DNA of 64,000 nt from Neisseria yangbaofengii (GCF_014898075.1 NZ_CP062976.1:2294001-2358000); one strand, 5' to 3'; shown: positions 23,590 through 36,582, numbered from the stretch's first letter. A program made the numbers and translations. Notes: generated by a model not told the origin, from the letters alone.

Positions 23590-23613
23590 ATTTAATCTGT
23601 CAAAAAATGACGA

Positions 23614-23811
23614 TTATTGTGCTGTGCTCGCTGCGCTGGCAGTCGCATCAGAAGCAGCGGCAGATTCTACCACTTCTTCAAAGGTCACAGGTGCAGAAGC
23701 TTGTTCAGCTTGAACTTCAACCGCAGCGGTTTTAGCTTCTTTTTCTGCTTGGGCAGCCAATACGGTGGCCGACAAAGCGGCAGCAGTCAATAATGCAGCA
23801 AATTTTTTCAT
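23614..23811 (-). CDS. Small secreted Ala/Glu-rich protein
   Basis: 65 aa. Signal peptide MKKFAALLTAAALSATVLAAQA and a 43-aa low-complexity mature part (EKEAKTAAVEVQAEQASAP). The upstream region 23812-23971 is AT-rich. No domain recognised. Confidence 0.7.
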   Translation of the reverse strand: MKKFAALLTAAALSATVLAAQAEKEAKTAAVEVQAEQASAPVTFEEVVESAAASDATASAASTAQ

Positions 23812-23971
23812 GGTATTTCCTTCTTACTTATGGTTTTCAAACACAGTATCAACAGCGATACGGTTTCTGTAAGAAAGCTTTAGGTAATAAAAGTTCAAAA
23901 AAATTTAGAAATATTACTTTAAATTCAATAATATAATATGTTTATATCATAAGTTTATCCGTATAGGAAAC

Positions 23972-24026
23972 AATAAAAGGCCGTCTGAACAACACGTAAG
24001 CATATTATTTCAGACGGCCTTTTATT
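23972..24026. terminator. DUS-pair terminator after the FKBP gene
   Basis: AATAAAAGGCCGTCTGAA with its inverted mate; A/T runs on both sides make it bidirectional. Confidence 0.75.
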
Positions 24027-24040
24027 TTATAAGGAACTAT

Positions 24041-24367
24041 TTAGTCATGAACTTTTAACAGTTCTACTTCAAAAACCAACGTTGCATTCGGCGGAATCAC
24101 GCTACCGGCACCGCGCGCGCCATAGCCCATTTCCGCAGGAATCGTTAATTTGCGCTTGCCGCCTTCTTTCATGCCGCCGAAACCTTCGTCCCAGCCCTGA
24201 ATCACTTGGCCGACACCCAAAATAATGGTCAAAGGCTGACCGCGGTCGACGCTGGAATCGAATTTGGTGCCGTTTTCCAACCAACCGGTGTAATGTACGG
24301 TGATTTCTTTGCCTTTAACGGCTTCTTTGCCGCTGCCGACTTCAATATCTTCAATAATCAAGCTCAT
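24041..24367 (-). CDS. FKBP-type peptidyl-prolyl cis-trans isomerase
   Basis: 108 aa from the ATG at 24367 (RKEGNS upstream codons contain the GAAGGAA ribosome site). Complete FKBP domain: [49 protein letters not shown]. No signal peptide, so cytosolic in this form. Confidence 0.93.
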   Translation of the reverse strand: MSLIIEDIEVGSGKEAVKGKEITVHYTGWLENGTKFDSSVDRGQPLTIILGVGQVIQGWDEGFGGMKEGGKRKLTIPAEMGYGARGAGSVIPPNATLVFEVELLKVHD

Positions 24368-24407
24368 GCTGTTTCCTTCTTTGCGTTGGAGAGGGGGAAG
24401 GTTTAGC

Positions 24408-24644
24408 TTAACACATTTTCTGCGCAGCGGCACATTGATGCAGCGGCAGCGGCATTTCCTGTTTTTTTGTTTTTTTGCGCTCGTAGCGGTTCCACGCTTT
24501 TTCATGGAAATAAAACACCACGGTATTCACCATCGGCTCGATCAAAGCCACCGCACTGGAAATGCCGATGCTGCCGGTCAGAACATAGGCCACGCTGAAG
24601 GCTACGCCGAAATGAAGCATTGCAAAGGTCATGGTTTTAATCAT
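24408..24644 (-). CDS. DUF2061 family inner-membrane protein
   Basis: 78 aa from the ATG at 24644 (GAGGGAAATATT upstream). Two membrane helices and the family pattern [20 protein letters not shown] ... [18 protein letters not shown]. Function unknown. Confidence 0.8.
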   Translation of the reverse strand: MIKTMTFAMLHFGVAFSVAYVLTGSIGISSAVALIEPMVNTVVFYFHEKAWNRYERKKTKKQEMPLPLHQCAAAQKMC

Positions 24645-24789
24645 AATATTTCCCTCCAAGGCCCTCTGAAACTCGGCCTGTATCATTAAGAAGAATAATA
24701 ACGATTCGCAAATCATGCGTACAGTTGGATATTTTTATTTGACCTTAGCCTAAAACAATCGTTATAAAATTTCTCATAAAGGAAATTAT

Positions 24790-25740
24790 ATGAAGCCGCT
24801 AAAAATCGTCATGCTCGACCGCGCCACGCTGCCGGACCGCGACATTACCTTTGATTTTCCACATGAATTGATTTGCTACGATACCACCGGGCCGCACGAA
24901 GCCTTAGCCCGTATTGACGGTGCCGACATCGTGATGACCAACAAAGTGGTGGTCTCCGCCGAAGCCATTGCGCAAAATCCTCAGCTCAAGCTGATTGCGG
25001 TGGCGGCTACCGGCGTGAACAATGTCGATGTCGGGGCAGCAAAACAAGCCGGTGTAGCGGTGGCGAACGTGCGCGCTTACGGCAATGAATCGGTGGCGGA
25101 GCACGCCTTTATGCTGATGATTGCCTTAATCCGCAACCTGCCCGCCTATCAGCGCGACGTCGCTGCCGGCTTGTGGGAACAATCGCCGTTTTTCTGCCAT
25201 TACGGTGCGCCGATGCGCGATTTAAACGGCAAAACGCTGGCGGTTTTCGGGCGCGGCAACATCGGGCAAACTTTGGCACGTTATGCCGAAGCCTTCAATA
25301 TGAATGTAGTTTTCGGCGAGCACAAACATGCCGAAACAGTGCGCGAAGGTTATGTGTCGTTTGGGGAAGCGGTTCAGACGGCGGATGTGATTTCGCTGCA
25401 TTGCCCGCTGACCGAGCAAACCGCCAATATGATCGGCGAGACCGAATTGAAACAAATGAAGCCCGGCGCGATTTTGATTAACTGCGGCCGCGGCGGTTTG
25501 GTTGACGAAACCGCCTTAGTTGCTGCTTTGAAATACGGCCAAATCGGCGGGGCAGGGTTTGATGTGCTGACCGAAGAGCCGCCGCGCAATGGCAATCCTT
25601 TGCTCAAAGTGCATTTGCCGAACTTGATTATTACGCCGCACATGGCTTGGGCAAGCCACGAAGCCATCAACCGCTTGTTTGATATTCTGTTGGACAATGT
25701 GGATAAGTTTGTCAAAGGCCAACCACAGAATTTGGTGTAA
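24790..25740 (+). CDS. D-2-hydroxyacid dehydrogenase (glycerate dehydrogenase-like)
   Basis: 316 aa. NAD-binding GRGNIGQTLARYAEAF, catalytic Arg in INCGRGGLVDE, Glu in TEEPP and His in PHMAWAS. Best guess hydroxypyruvate/glycerate dehydrogenase; D-lactate dehydrogenase activity cannot be excluded by eye. TTGTGGATAG and DUS pairs follow. Confidence 0.88.
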   Translation: MKPLKIVMLDRATLPDRDITFDFPHELICYDTTGPHEALARIDGADIVMTNKVVVSAEAIAQNPQLKLIAVAATGVNNVDVGAAKQAGVAVANVRAYGNESVAEHAFMLMIALIRNLPAYQRDVAAGLWEQSPFFCHYGAPMRDLNGKTLAVFGRGNIGQTLARYAEAFNMNVVFGEHKHAETVREGYVSFGEAVQTADVISLHCPLTEQTANMIGETELKQMKPGAILINCGRGGLVDETALVAALKYGQIGGAGFDVLTEEPPRNGNPLLKVHLPNLIITPHMAWASHEAINRLFDILLDNVDKFVKGQPQNLV

Positions 25741-25856
25741 GGTTTAGAACGCTATCCACAATCAACACCCTTTATTCAGTAAGGTTTCTGTGAATCAAGC
25801 CGTATCAGCCCGAAAATACTTCTTGAAAACTTGTGGATAGTTTTGTGAACAATATT

Positions 25857-25889
25857 AAAATGCCGTCTGAAAGGTTCAGACGGCATTTT
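25857..25889 (+). terminator. ATGCCGTCTGAA-dialect DUS pair
   Basis: AAAATGCCGTCTGAA and complement, three-base loop, followed by TTTTAATTTTT. Confidence 0.75.
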
Positions 25890-25979
25890 AATTTTTATCG
25901 ATAATTCAAAAAGATAGATTGATGATTTTGTCTATTGGCTTTGTTATTTAATGTGGAAAAACTTATCACAACAAAAATC

Positions 25980-26017
25980 AAGGCCGTCTGAAATACTTTC
26001 CTATTTCAGACGGCCTT
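25980..26017 (-). terminator. AGGCCGTCTGAA-dialect DUS pair
   Basis: Inverted pair with a 14-base loop downstream of leftward gnd. Confidence 0.7.
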
Positions 26018-26068
26018 GATTCAATCAGCCATTCAAGCGGCTCATGCAAATCAGTTATCCACAATTGA

Positions 26069-27517
<1,449 letters not shown>

Positions 27518-27972
27518 TGAAGGAAGCTCCGTTATTGTTAATTTATCGGGCATTACTCTACCTGATTTACAGTGCTTTAACAATCCTTAACTTTCAAATT
27601 TTTTGAAAAGTTAGCTTAAGGTTTTTATCCGGGCTGAAAAGCCACAAACAGAACAATATTTAAAATTTAAATATAAAAAGATTATGATTACGAGCAGGCA
27701 GCTTTCTTGTGTATAACTTTTATCCCGATTATTTTTCAAAAACTTATCTAAAATAAACTCTAAGGATAAAGCGGCTTGCGGATTGTTTGCAAATGTGGAT
27801 AATTTTAAAATTTTCAGACAGTCTGTGTATAAATATCAGCTTACCGACAAGCTTATGCCAACTTATTCTTGGAAAATGCGAACGCTTTGGGCTATAGTCG
27901 GTCTGTTTAAGGTTATACGTTCAATTTAAGACCATTCAGGCCGTCTGAAACATGAGAAAAGAGGAGTATGAA
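27518..27972. promoter_or_regulatory. Divergent region between gnd and ggt
   Basis: 455 bp, no gene, AT-rich. Possible rightward promoter near 27880-27897 (CTATAGT as -10). A TGTGGATAA 9-mer at 27793 and one DUS at 27940 just before the ggt ribosome site. Confidence 0.4.
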
Positions 27973-29730
27973 ATGAAATCAACTTGGACATTAAGCATTT
28001 TGGCCACTTTGCTGCTGGCCGCTTGTGCACAATCTCCGGCGCCGAAACCGGCCGTGGTTTCCGCCGACACCCATTCACCGGAACAAGGTACGGGTTTGAC
28101 CGAGCAGAAATTGGTGCATGCCAAAGAATTTATGGCCGCTTCGGCCAATCCGTTGGCCACCGAAGCCGGCTATGAAATCTTGAAACGCGGCGGCAGCGCG
28201 ATTGACGCGATGATTGCCATGCAAACCACTTTGAGTCTGACCGAGCCGCAATCTTCCGGCTTGGGCGGCGGCGCGTTTTTAGTGTATTGGGACAACAAAG
28301 CCAAAAAACTCACCACTTTTGACGCACGCGAAACCGCACCGAAATCAGCCACACCGGAATTATTCCTAGATGCAAACGGCAAACCGCTGGCCTTTATGAA
28401 AGCCGTAGTCGGCGGCCGTTCGGTCGGCGTGCCGGGCATTCCGAAACTTTTGGAAGATACCCACAAGCGTTACGGCAAATTGCCGTGGCAAAGCCTGTTT
28501 GACAAGCCGATTCAGTTGGCCGAGCAAGGCTTTGCCGTATCGCCGCGTATGTCGCAATCAATTGAGCAAAACAAAGAATCGCTGCAACGTTATCCACAGA
28601 CTGCCGCTTATTTCCTGCCCAACGGCGTACCGTTGGCCGCAGGTACCGTGTTGAAAAACCCTGAATTCGCCCAATCGGTGAAACTATTGGCCACGCAGGG
28701 CAGCGCACCGTTTTATAATGGCAAACCGGCGCAGAATATGGTGAACACCGTCACCGGCGCGGCAGACAATCCGGGGAAAATCACGCTGGCCGACTTCAAA
28801 AACTACCGCGTCATCGAGCGCACGCCGGTGTGCGCACCGTATCGTGAATACGAAGTGTGCGGCATGGACGCCCCAAGCTCGGGCGGCATTGCTTTGAGTC
28901 AGATTTTGGGCATTTTGCAAACGCAAGACATGAAAAAAACGGGTGCGGAAAATATCCACAGTTGGCGCTGGATCGGCGACGCTTCACGCGTGGCCTTTGC
29001 CGACCGTGATTACTATGTGGCCGACCCTGATTTTGTCACTGTGCCGACCAAAGCCTTAATCAGCAAATCTTATTTGGACAGCCGCGCACAAGAAATCCGC
29101 GCCGCCGATAAAGCCTTGCCGCAAATCAATGCCGGTAAATTGAGCAATCAATTTGCCGCCGGCAAGCCGGTGGAGCTGCCTTCGACCAGCCACATCGTGA
29201 TTGTGGATAAAGAAGGTAACGTGGTTTCCATGACTACCTCGATTGAAAATGCCTTCGGTTCCACCTTAATGGCCAACGGCTATTTATTGAACAACGAATT
29301 AACCGACTTCGCTTTTAACCCGGCCAATGCTGAAGGCAAAGTGGTGGCCAACAGCGTGGCCGGCGGCAAACGCCCGCGTTCTTCCATGGCGCCGACCATC
29401 GTGATGAAAAACGGCAAGCCTTACATGGCGGTCGGTTCACCGGGTGGCAGCCGCATTATCGGTTATGTAGCCAAAACCTTAGTCGCGCACATCGACTGGG
29501 GCATGGATATTCAGACGGCCATTTCCCTGCCAAACATGCTCAACCGCGGCAGCACCTATGAAATTGAACAAGACACCGCTGCCGCCGCCCGTGCGCCGCA
29601 ATTGGAACAGCTGGGTTATAAAGTGCAGGTGCGCGATTTGAATTCAGGCGTACAAGGCATTGTCATCGGTAAAGACGGTTTGCAGGGCGGTGCCGACCCG
29701 CGCCGCGAAGGCAAAGTGATGGGGGACTGA
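27973..29730 (+). CDS. ggt: Gamma-glutamyltransferase, lipoprotein form
   Basis: 585 aa from the ATG at 27973 (GAGGAG upstream). Lipobox LLAAC with Cys18, so the precursor should be lipid-anchored. Self-cleavage nucleophile Thr405 in LPSTSHIVIVD; GSPGGSRIIG in the small subunit. Hydrolyses or transfers gamma-glutamyl groups, e.g. from glutathione. Known in Neisseria as membrane-associated. Confidence 0.95.
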   Translation: MKSTWTLSILATLLLAACAQSPAPKPAVVSADTHSPEQGTGLTEQKLVHAKEFMAASANPLATEAGYEILKRGGSAIDAMIAMQTTLSLTEPQSSGLGGGAFLVYWDNKAKKLTTFDARETAPKSATPELFLDANGKPLAFMKAVVGGRSVGVPGIPKLLEDTHKRYGKLPWQSLFDKPIQLAEQGFAVSPRMSQSIEQNKESLQRYPQTAAYFLPNGVPLAAGTVLKNPEFAQSVKLLATQGSAPFYNGKPAQNMVNTVTGAADNPGKITLADFKNYRVIERTPVCAPYREYEVCGMDAPSSGGIALSQILGILQTQDMKKTGAENIHSWRWIGDASRVAFADRDYYVADPDFVTVPTKALISKSYLDSRAQEIRAADKALPQINAGKLSNQFAAGKPVELPSTSHIVIVDKEGNVVSMTTSIENAFGSTLMANGYLLNNELTDFAFNPANAEGKVVANSVAGGKRPRSSMAPTIVMKNGKPYMAVGSPGGSRIIGYVAKTLVAHIDWGMDIQTAISLPNMLNRGSTYEIEQDTAAAARAPQLEQLGYKVQVRDLNSGVQGIVIGKDGLQGGADPRREGKVMGD

Positions 29731-29749
29731 TGAACATCTGCTTTGAATA

Positions 29750-29785
29750 AAACATGCCGTCTGAAAGGTTTCAGACGGCATGTTT
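29750..29785 (+). terminator. ggt terminator (DUS pair)
   Basis: AAACATGCCGTCTGAA and complement followed by TTTTTATTTT. Confidence 0.75.
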
Positions 29786-29830
29786 TTATTTTATACTTTA
29801 GCGACGGATATTGTGGATAAAGGAATGGCG

Positions 29831-30121
29831 ATGTTGGGGATTTTCATGTTGTTACTCTTTGGCAAACTGCAAGATTATTTTATCGAAAGCAGCAGCGCAT
29901 GGTATTGGGCGGCAGCATTGGCGGTGTTGCAGGTGCTGATGGCTGGGTTTGGCGGTGCAACTTTGTTTGGCACACTGTTTGCGGCGGCGACTTTATTTGT
30001 GTATGCGTGGGCTTATTTTGCACTGCTGCGTTATGTGGCGGATAATTTGCCGCTGTGGTTACTTATTTTATTTTTGGGTGCGCTGGCGCCTGTCTTTGTT
30101 TCTTTTATGAGTCTGGCTTAA
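29831..30121 (+). CDS. Small multi-helix inner-membrane protein
   Basis: 96 aa from the ATG at 29831 (AAAGGA 6 bases upstream; the ATG at 29825 is too close). Three hydrophobic segments (MLGIFMLLLFG, WAAALAVLQVLMAGFGG..., LWLLILFLGALAPVFVSF). No family recognised. Confidence 0.65.
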   Translation: MLGIFMLLLFGKLQDYFIESSSAWYWAAALAVLQVLMAGFGGATLFGTLFAAATLFVYAWAYFALLRYVADNLPLWLLILFLGALAPVFVSFMSLA

Positions 30122-30122
30122 C

Positions 30123-30157
30123 AAAATGCCGTCTGAAATATTTCAGACGGCATTTTT
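30123..30157. terminator. Bidirectional DUS-pair terminator
   Basis: AAAATGCCGTCTGAA, short loop, complement and T5, between convergent 29831 and lpxC. Confidence 0.75.
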
Positions 30158-30176
30158 ATGGATAACTATTTCAACT

Positions 30177-31094
30177 TTAAGCCGCGCTCGGCAATTCATG
30201 GAACGCAGCCGGTAAATCATCTTCGTGACTGAATTCTACCCACTCATAATTGCTTTCATCGGCCAAAATCACACGCAGTAAGGCATTATTGATGGCATGG
30301 CCGGATTTGTAGCCTTCGAATGCGCCGATAATCGGGTGGCCGACGATGTATAAGTCGCCGATAGCGTCGAGGATCTTGTGACGCACGAATTCATCGGGAT
30401 AGCGCAAACCTTCCGGATTTAGGATATCCACATCATCAATCACGATGGCATTGGTCAAGTTGCCGCCCAAGCCGAGATTATGGGCACGCATGAGTTCGAC
30501 TTCCTGCATAAAGCCGAAGGTGCGGGCACGGGCAATTTCGTCCACATAAGATTTGCCGGCGAAGTCGATTTCAAAAGTCGGCGCGCTGCGGTTGAATACG
30601 GGGTGGTCAAATTCGATGGTCAATGTCACTTTAAAGCCGTTGTAAGGAGTGAAACGCACCCATTTGCCGGTTTCTTTCACTTCTACGGGCTTTAAAATGC
30701 GCAGAAAACGTTTTTGCGCTTTTTGATCGACAATACCGGCATCCTGCAACAGGTAGATAAACGGCAGGCTGGAACCGTCCATAATCGGGATTTCAGGCGC
30801 GTTGAGTTCAATTAAAGCATTGTCCACACCGTAGGCGGATAGTGCGGACATAATGTGTTCGACGGTGCCGACACGCACGCCGTTTTCAGTGACCACGGTG
30901 GACGACAGGCGCGTATCGTTGATTAAGTAAGGCGTGAGTTTGATGATTTCGCCCTGCTCGCCGCTCAAATCGGTACGGCGGAAGGAAATGCCGCTGTTTT
31001 CCGGGGCGGGATGCAGGGTCAGCGCAACGCGTTCGCCCGAATGCAGGCCGACGCCGGTGACGCTGATGGATTTGGCAAGCGTTCTTTGCAACAT
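30177..31094 (-). CDS. lpxC: UDP-3-O-acyl-N-acetylglucosamine deacetylase
   Basis: 305 aa, committed step of lipid A synthesis. Zinc/catalytic motifs VGTVEHIMSALSAYG and VRHKILDAIGDLYIVGHP, and GHAINN near the C-terminus. Complete. Confidence 0.98.
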   Translation of the reverse strand: MLQRTLAKSISVTGVGLHSGERVALTLHPAPENSGISFRRTDLSGEQGEIIKLTPYLINDTRLSSTVVTENGVRVGTVEHIMSALSAYGVDNALIELNAPEIPIMDGSSLPFIYLLQDAGIVDQKAQKRFLRILKPVEVKETGKWVRFTPYNGFKVTLTIEFDHPVFNRSAPTFEIDFAGKSYVDEIARARTFGFMQEVELMRAHNLGLGGNLTNAIVIDDVDILNPEGLRYPDEFVRHKILDAIGDLYIVGHPIIGAFEGYKSGHAINNALLRVILADESNYEWVEFSHEDDLPAAFHELPSAA

Positions 31095-32613
<1,519 letters not shown>

Positions 32614-32628
32614 TTGGTTTAAACGTAG

Positions 32629-32669
32629 AAAAGGCCGTCTGAAAAATGAATTTTCAGACGGCTTTTTTT
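32629..32669. terminator. gap terminator (DUS pair)
   Basis: AAAAGGCCGTCTGAA with inverted mate and T7. Confidence 0.75.
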
Positions 32670-32683
32670 GCTTATCGGCATAG

Positions 32684-33364
32684 TTATGCTTGATGTAAGG
32701 CAATATCGATAATGGTGGCGGTTTGTGCTTGAATTTGAAATTCCACTTCGTAATCCAAGATGTTCATCACATACACGCGCTCCGGAATATTTTGATAGGC
32801 AGGGCGCGGGTCTTGGGCGATGCTTTGTACAATAACATCACGCTCTTTGGTGGATAATGCAGTTTGCAGTGCTTCGTTTTGCCACACAACAGTTAATTCT
32901 TGAGGTTTGCCGGTGACAAAACCACTGGCTGCATCTGTCTTGGCTTCGACAAACGGAATATAGGGTTTGATGTCGATAACCGGCGTGCCGTCGAGCAAAT
33001 CCGCGCCGCTGCAATAGAGTTTCACAGTTTTGTTGGTTTCAATGCGTTCGAGTTTGAGCAATGATAAGCCGAGATGGTTGGGGCGATGAGGGCTGCGCGT
33101 GGCAAACACGCCCATTTTTTGTTTGCCGCCCAAACGCGGCGGCCGCACCAACGGCGACCAACCTTCGCCCAATACACCATGAAAAATAAAGCTGACCCAA
33201 ATATAGCCAAAATCTTCCAAGCCGCGCACGCTGTCGGCGTGAAATTCGGGTTGCAATTCAATGCATACTTCCGCTGCCGGCACCAGGCCCGGCTGACGCG
33301 CCACGCCGAATTTTTGCTTGTAGGGAGAATGCACGCGGGCAATGGTTTCGATAGTGTAAGACAT
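32684..33364 (-). CDS. trmO: tRNA N6-threonylcarbamoyladenosine methyltransferase TrmO
   Basis: 226 aa from the ATG at 33364; ribosome site weak. Motifs HSPYKQKFGVARQPGL, FATRSPHRPNHLGLS and DIKPYIPFVE are typical. Methylates t6A37 of tRNA-Thr. Confidence 0.93.
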   Translation of the reverse strand: MSYTIETIARVHSPYKQKFGVARQPGLVPAAEVCIELQPEFHADSVRGLEDFGYIWVSFIFHGVLGEGWSPLVRPPRLGGKQKMGVFATRSPHRPNHLGLSLLKLERIETNKTVKLYCSGADLLDGTPVIDIKPYIPFVEAKTDAASGFVTGKPQELTVVWQNEALQTALSTKERDVIVQSIAQDPRPAYQNIPERVYVMNILDYEVEFQIQAQTATIIDIALHQA

Positions 33365-33548
33365 GATTGGCAAGGAGAGAAAAACCGTATCATATCACAG
33401 CAATAAGTCCCAAATCGGGCATGAATTTGATATAATACGCAGGTTTATTTTGCCGATAAACTGCATGTAAAACAGCGTTTCACGCGTTTTTATATGGCAA
33501 CAGGTTGGTGAAATAATAATTATTTATTTAAAATCAAACAGTTATAAT

Positions 33549-33564
33549 TGTTTCACGTGAAACG
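33549..33564. promoter_or_regulatory. parS-like ParB site
   Basis: TGTTTCACGTGAAACG, one mismatch (last base) from the bacterial parS consensus TGTTTCACGTGAAACA. Lies 10 bp upstream of waaC. Confidence 0.8.
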
Positions 33565-33573
33565 TCACTGCTT

Positions 33574-34554
33574 ATGAAAATTCTGCTCGTCCGTTTGTCC
33601 AGTATGGGCGATTTGATTCACACCTTGCCTGCTGTACAAGATTTGGCGCAACAGCGTCCGGATGTGGAATTGCATTGGTTGAGTGAAGCCGGTTTTGCCG
33701 ATATTGCCCGTTTGCACCCGTTCGTTAAAAAAGTGCATGCCATGAAATGGCGGCAATGGCGTAAAAACCTGATCCAAGCGGAAACATGGCGTGAAATAGG
33801 CCGTCTGAAAACTGTTTTGCAGCAAGAACAATTTGATTTTGTATTGGATAGCCAAGGGCTGATGAAAAGTGCCTTATTTGCCAAAATGGCAAAAGCGCCG
33901 ATTTATGGTTTGGATCAACACAGCGCCCGCGAAAGCTGGGCAGCGCATTTTTATCGGCAGAAGTTTGCCGTGGAAAAAGGCAGAAATGCGGTTTGGCGAA
34001 ACCGTATATTGTTCGCACAAGTATTCGGTTACGCCATGCCCGATCGGCAATCTTTCGGCTTAGAAGTACCCGAAGCAGGCCGTCTGAATAATTTGCACAC
34101 GCCTTATTATGTGGCGCTACATGCCACCAGCCGCGACAGCAAATTATGGCCATCCGAAAACTGGGTGGCTTTATTGCAGAAGCTGCATGCTGAGCAGAAT
34201 GCCAAGGTGTATCTGCCTTGGGGCAGTGCTACCGAAAAAGCACGTGCTGAAAAAATCGCCGCCAATCTGCCGTTTGCCATCGTGTGCGATAAAATGAACT
34301 TATTGCAGGCAGCAGATTTATTGGATAAGGCGGTCGGCGTGATTGGTGTGGATACCGGTTTACTGCACTTGGCCAATGCCTTGGATAAGCCGGTAGTCGG
34401 TATTTATACCGATACCGATCCGCTCAAAACCGGCGTGCAAGTGTCGCCGTGGGCTCAAAATTTGGGCAATGTGGCACAAATCCCGGCGATTGAAGAAGTT
34501 TATCGTATTTTGATGAAATGTGTGGTTGCTAAAAATAATTATCAGGCCGTCTGA
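33574..34554 (+). CDS. waaC: Lipopolysaccharide heptosyltransferase I
   Basis: 326 aa, GT9 family. MKILLVRLSSMGDLIHTLPA start and C-terminal GVDTGLLHLANALDKPVVGIY donor-binding motif. Adds the first heptose to Kdo2-lipid A in lipooligosaccharide core synthesis. TATAAT at 33431-33436 may belong to its promoter. Confidence 0.95.
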   Translation: MKILLVRLSSMGDLIHTLPAVQDLAQQRPDVELHWLSEAGFADIARLHPFVKKVHAMKWRQWRKNLIQAETWREIGRLKTVLQQEQFDFVLDSQGLMKSALFAKMAKAPIYGLDQHSARESWAAHFYRQKFAVEKGRNAVWRNRILFAQVFGYAMPDRQSFGLEVPEAGRLNNLHTPYYVALHATSRDSKLWPSENWVALLQKLHAEQNAKVYLPWGSATEKARAEKIAANLPFAIVCDKMNLLQAADLLDKAVGVIGVDTGLLHLANALDKPVVGIYTDTDPLKTGVQVSPWAQNLGNVAQIPAIEEVYRILMKCVVAKNNYQAV

Positions 34555-34572
34555 AACGCAACGCCGTCAAAT

Positions 34573-34590
34573 TATAGTGAATCCACTATA
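34573..34590. repeat. Correia-end palindrome
   Basis: TATAGTGAATCCACTATA is two element ends joined head to head without an interior, like an excision scar or a nested remnant. Confidence 0.55.
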
Positions 34591-34654
34591 CTTAGCCGAT
34601 GATTGAGTCGGCTGAATCGAAATTATTTTTGAAATTCCTGTTTAGGAGTATGGA

Positions 34655-35404
34655 ATGAAAGCATTGGTCGCAGTAAAACGCGTGGTTGATTACAACGTGA
34701 AAGTTCGTGTCAAAGCTGATGGTTCGGATGTGGATATCGGTAACGTAAAAATGTCGATGAACCCGTTTGACGAAATCGCCGTAGAAGAAGCTGTACGCTT
34801 AAAAGAAGCCGGCAAAGTCAGCGAAATTGTCGCTGTGTCTATCGGCGAAAAAAAATGCGAAGACACGTTGCGCACTGCTTTGGCAATGGGTGCAGACCGC
34901 GCGATTCATATTGAAGCCGATACCAGGCTCGAGCCTTTGGCTGTGGCTAAATTGCTGAAAGCCGTTGTTGAAAAAGAAAATCCGCAGATTGTGTTGCTGG
35001 GTAAGCAGGCGATTGATGACGATGCCAATCAAACCGCGCAAATGCTGGCTGCGTTATTGAATGCACCGCAAGCCACGTTTGCTTCTAAAGTGGAATTGAA
35101 CGATAACGAAATAATCGTGACCCGTGAAATTGACGGTGGCGAAGAAATGATTGCGTTGAACTTACCTGCGGTGATCAGCGCCGATTTGCGTTTGAACGAA
35201 CCGCGCTTCGTAAAATTGCCAAACATCATGGCCGCCAAGAAAAAGCCGCTGGAAAAAATGGCTTTGGCCGATTTGGGTGTGGATACTGGCGCACGCGTGA
35301 ATATGGTGAAAGTATTGGAGCCTAAAGCGCGCCAAGCCGGTGTGAAAGTTGCCGGTGTGGCTGAATTGGTCGAAAAATTGAAAAACGAAGCTAAAGTGAT
35401 TTAA
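34655..35404 (+). CDS. etfB: Electron transfer flavoprotein beta subunit
   Basis: 249 aa. [18 protein letters not shown] start and [21 protein letters not shown]-domain motif. Heterodimer with EtfA, carrying electrons from acyl-CoA-type dehydrogenases to the quinone pool. 12-bp gap to etfA. Confidence 0.97.
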   Translation: MKALVAVKRVVDYNVKVRVKADGSDVDIGNVKMSMNPFDEIAVEEAVRLKEAGKVSEIVAVSIGEKKCEDTLRTALAMGADRAIHIEADTRLEPLAVAKLLKAVVEKENPQIVLLGKQAIDDDANQTAQMLAALLNAPQATFASKVELNDNEIIVTREIDGGEEMIALNLPAVISADLRLNEPRFVKLPNIMAAKKKPLEKMALADLGVDTGARVNMVKVLEPKARQAGVKVAGVAELVEKLKNEAKVI

Positions 35405-35416
35405 GGGAGCGGAACC

Positions 35417-36352
35417 ATGAGCGTATTAGTGATTGCTGAACACAACAACCAGCATTTGAATCCTGCTACCCTGCACGCGGTCAAAGCGGCTGAAAAATTG
35501 GGTGAAGTTCATTTATTGGTGGCCGGTAACGGTGTCGCCACGGTAGCTGAAGATGCCGAACAAGTTGTCGGCGTGGCTAAGGTATTGGTTGCCGAAGCTG
35601 CACATTATGCCGAAGGCTTGGCTGAAGAATTGGCTCCGTTGGTGGTGAAATTGGCTGCCGATTACCGCTATGTTGCTGCTACGGCAACCGCATTCGGTAA
35701 AAACCTGCTGCCACGTGTGGCTGCGGTTTTGGATGTACCGCAAATTTCAGATTTGACTGAAATTGTGGATAACCAAACTTTTGTGCGTCCGATTTATGCC
35801 GGTAATGCTTTTGAAATGGTGCAAACGCCGTCTGAAAAATTGGTGTTGACTTTCCGCGCCACGGCTTTTGAAGCGGCTGCTGCTACCGGTGGTAATGCTG
35901 AAGTGGTGAACGTAGTTGCGCTTGAAGCGCAAAATATCAGCCGCTTTGTGAAACGCGAATTGGCGCAATCCGATCGCCCTGATCTGACCCAAGCCAATGT
36001 AGTGGTGACCGGTGGCCGTGCGTTGGGCAGCGCGGAAAACTTCAAACAAATTTTGACCCCTTTGGCGGATGTATTGGGTGCGGCCATTGGAGCTTCCCGT
36101 TCGGCAGTAGAAGCCGAATATGCACCGAATGATTTGCAAATCGGCCAAACCGGTAAAGTGGTTGCGCCGCAGCTTTATTTTGCCATCGGCGTGTCCGGTG
36201 CCATTCAACACGTTGCCGGTATGCAAGACAGCAAAGTGATTGTGGCTGTGAACAAAGATGCAGAAGCGCCGATTTTCAATGTGGCGGATTACGGTATTGT
36301 CGGCGATTTGTTCGAAATCGTGCCACAGTTAACCGAAGCATTGAAAAACTAA
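35417..36352 (+). CDS. etfA: Electron transfer flavoprotein alpha subunit
   Basis: 311 aa. C-terminal FAD-binding block [11 protein letters not shown] ... [14 protein letters not shown] ... IGVSGAIQH and [12 protein letters not shown]. Operon with etfB; GGGAGCGG before the ATG. Confidence 0.97.
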   Translation: MSVLVIAEHNNQHLNPATLHAVKAAEKLGEVHLLVAGNGVATVAEDAEQVVGVAKVLVAEAAHYAEGLAEELAPLVVKLAADYRYVAATATAFGKNLLPRVAAVLDVPQISDLTEIVDNQTFVRPIYAGNAFEMVQTPSEKLVLTFRATAFEAAAATGGNAEVVNVVALEAQNISRFVKRELAQSDRPDLTQANVVVTGGRALGSAENFKQILTPLADVLGAAIGASRSAVEAEYAPNDLQIGQTGKVVAPQLYFAIGVSGAIQHVAGMQDSKVIVAVNKDAEAPIFNVADYGIVGDLFEIVPQLTEALKN

Positions 36353-36390
36353 AAGTGTAGGAAACCCCAGTGTTGCTTACATTTTTCCTC

Positions 36391-36507
36391 TTTTGCCTGA
36401 AGATCCATTTTTGGGTTTTCGAGCGTTGTCAAGAATGTCGAAAGGTACAGTAAAGCCGTAGATTCTTGATAATGCTCAAAATCCCGAAACAAACGTTCAG
36501 GCAAAAA
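36391..36507. repeat. 117-bp inverted-repeat element after etfA
   Basis: Outer arms TTTTGCCTGAA/TTCAGGCAAAA are perfect. Inner arms (36415-36437 and 36468-36490) pair imperfectly around TCAAGAAT/ATTCTTGA. The loop is about 25 bases. The whole can fold into one long hairpin; T/A tracts flank it. Possible structured RNA, terminator or miniature transposon. Confidence 0.65.
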
Positions 36508-36566
36508 AATAAAAGCTGTTTTGCAATAAAAAGTGTAAACGACCCGGCGGTTTTTTACAATTAAAG

Positions 36567-36582
36567 TGTTTCACGTGAAACA
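36567..36582. promoter_or_regulatory. parS ParB-binding site
   Basis: TGTTTCACGTGAAACA, exact match to the bacterial parS consensus, in the etfA-yigZ gap. Confidence 0.87.

Larger units (their letters stand above)
25741..26068. other. Convergent gap with two DUS-pair terminators
   Basis: 328 bp, no gene. Contains terminators at 25857-25889 and 25980-26017 plus several TATCCACA/TGTGGATA 8-mers. Confidence 0.6.
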
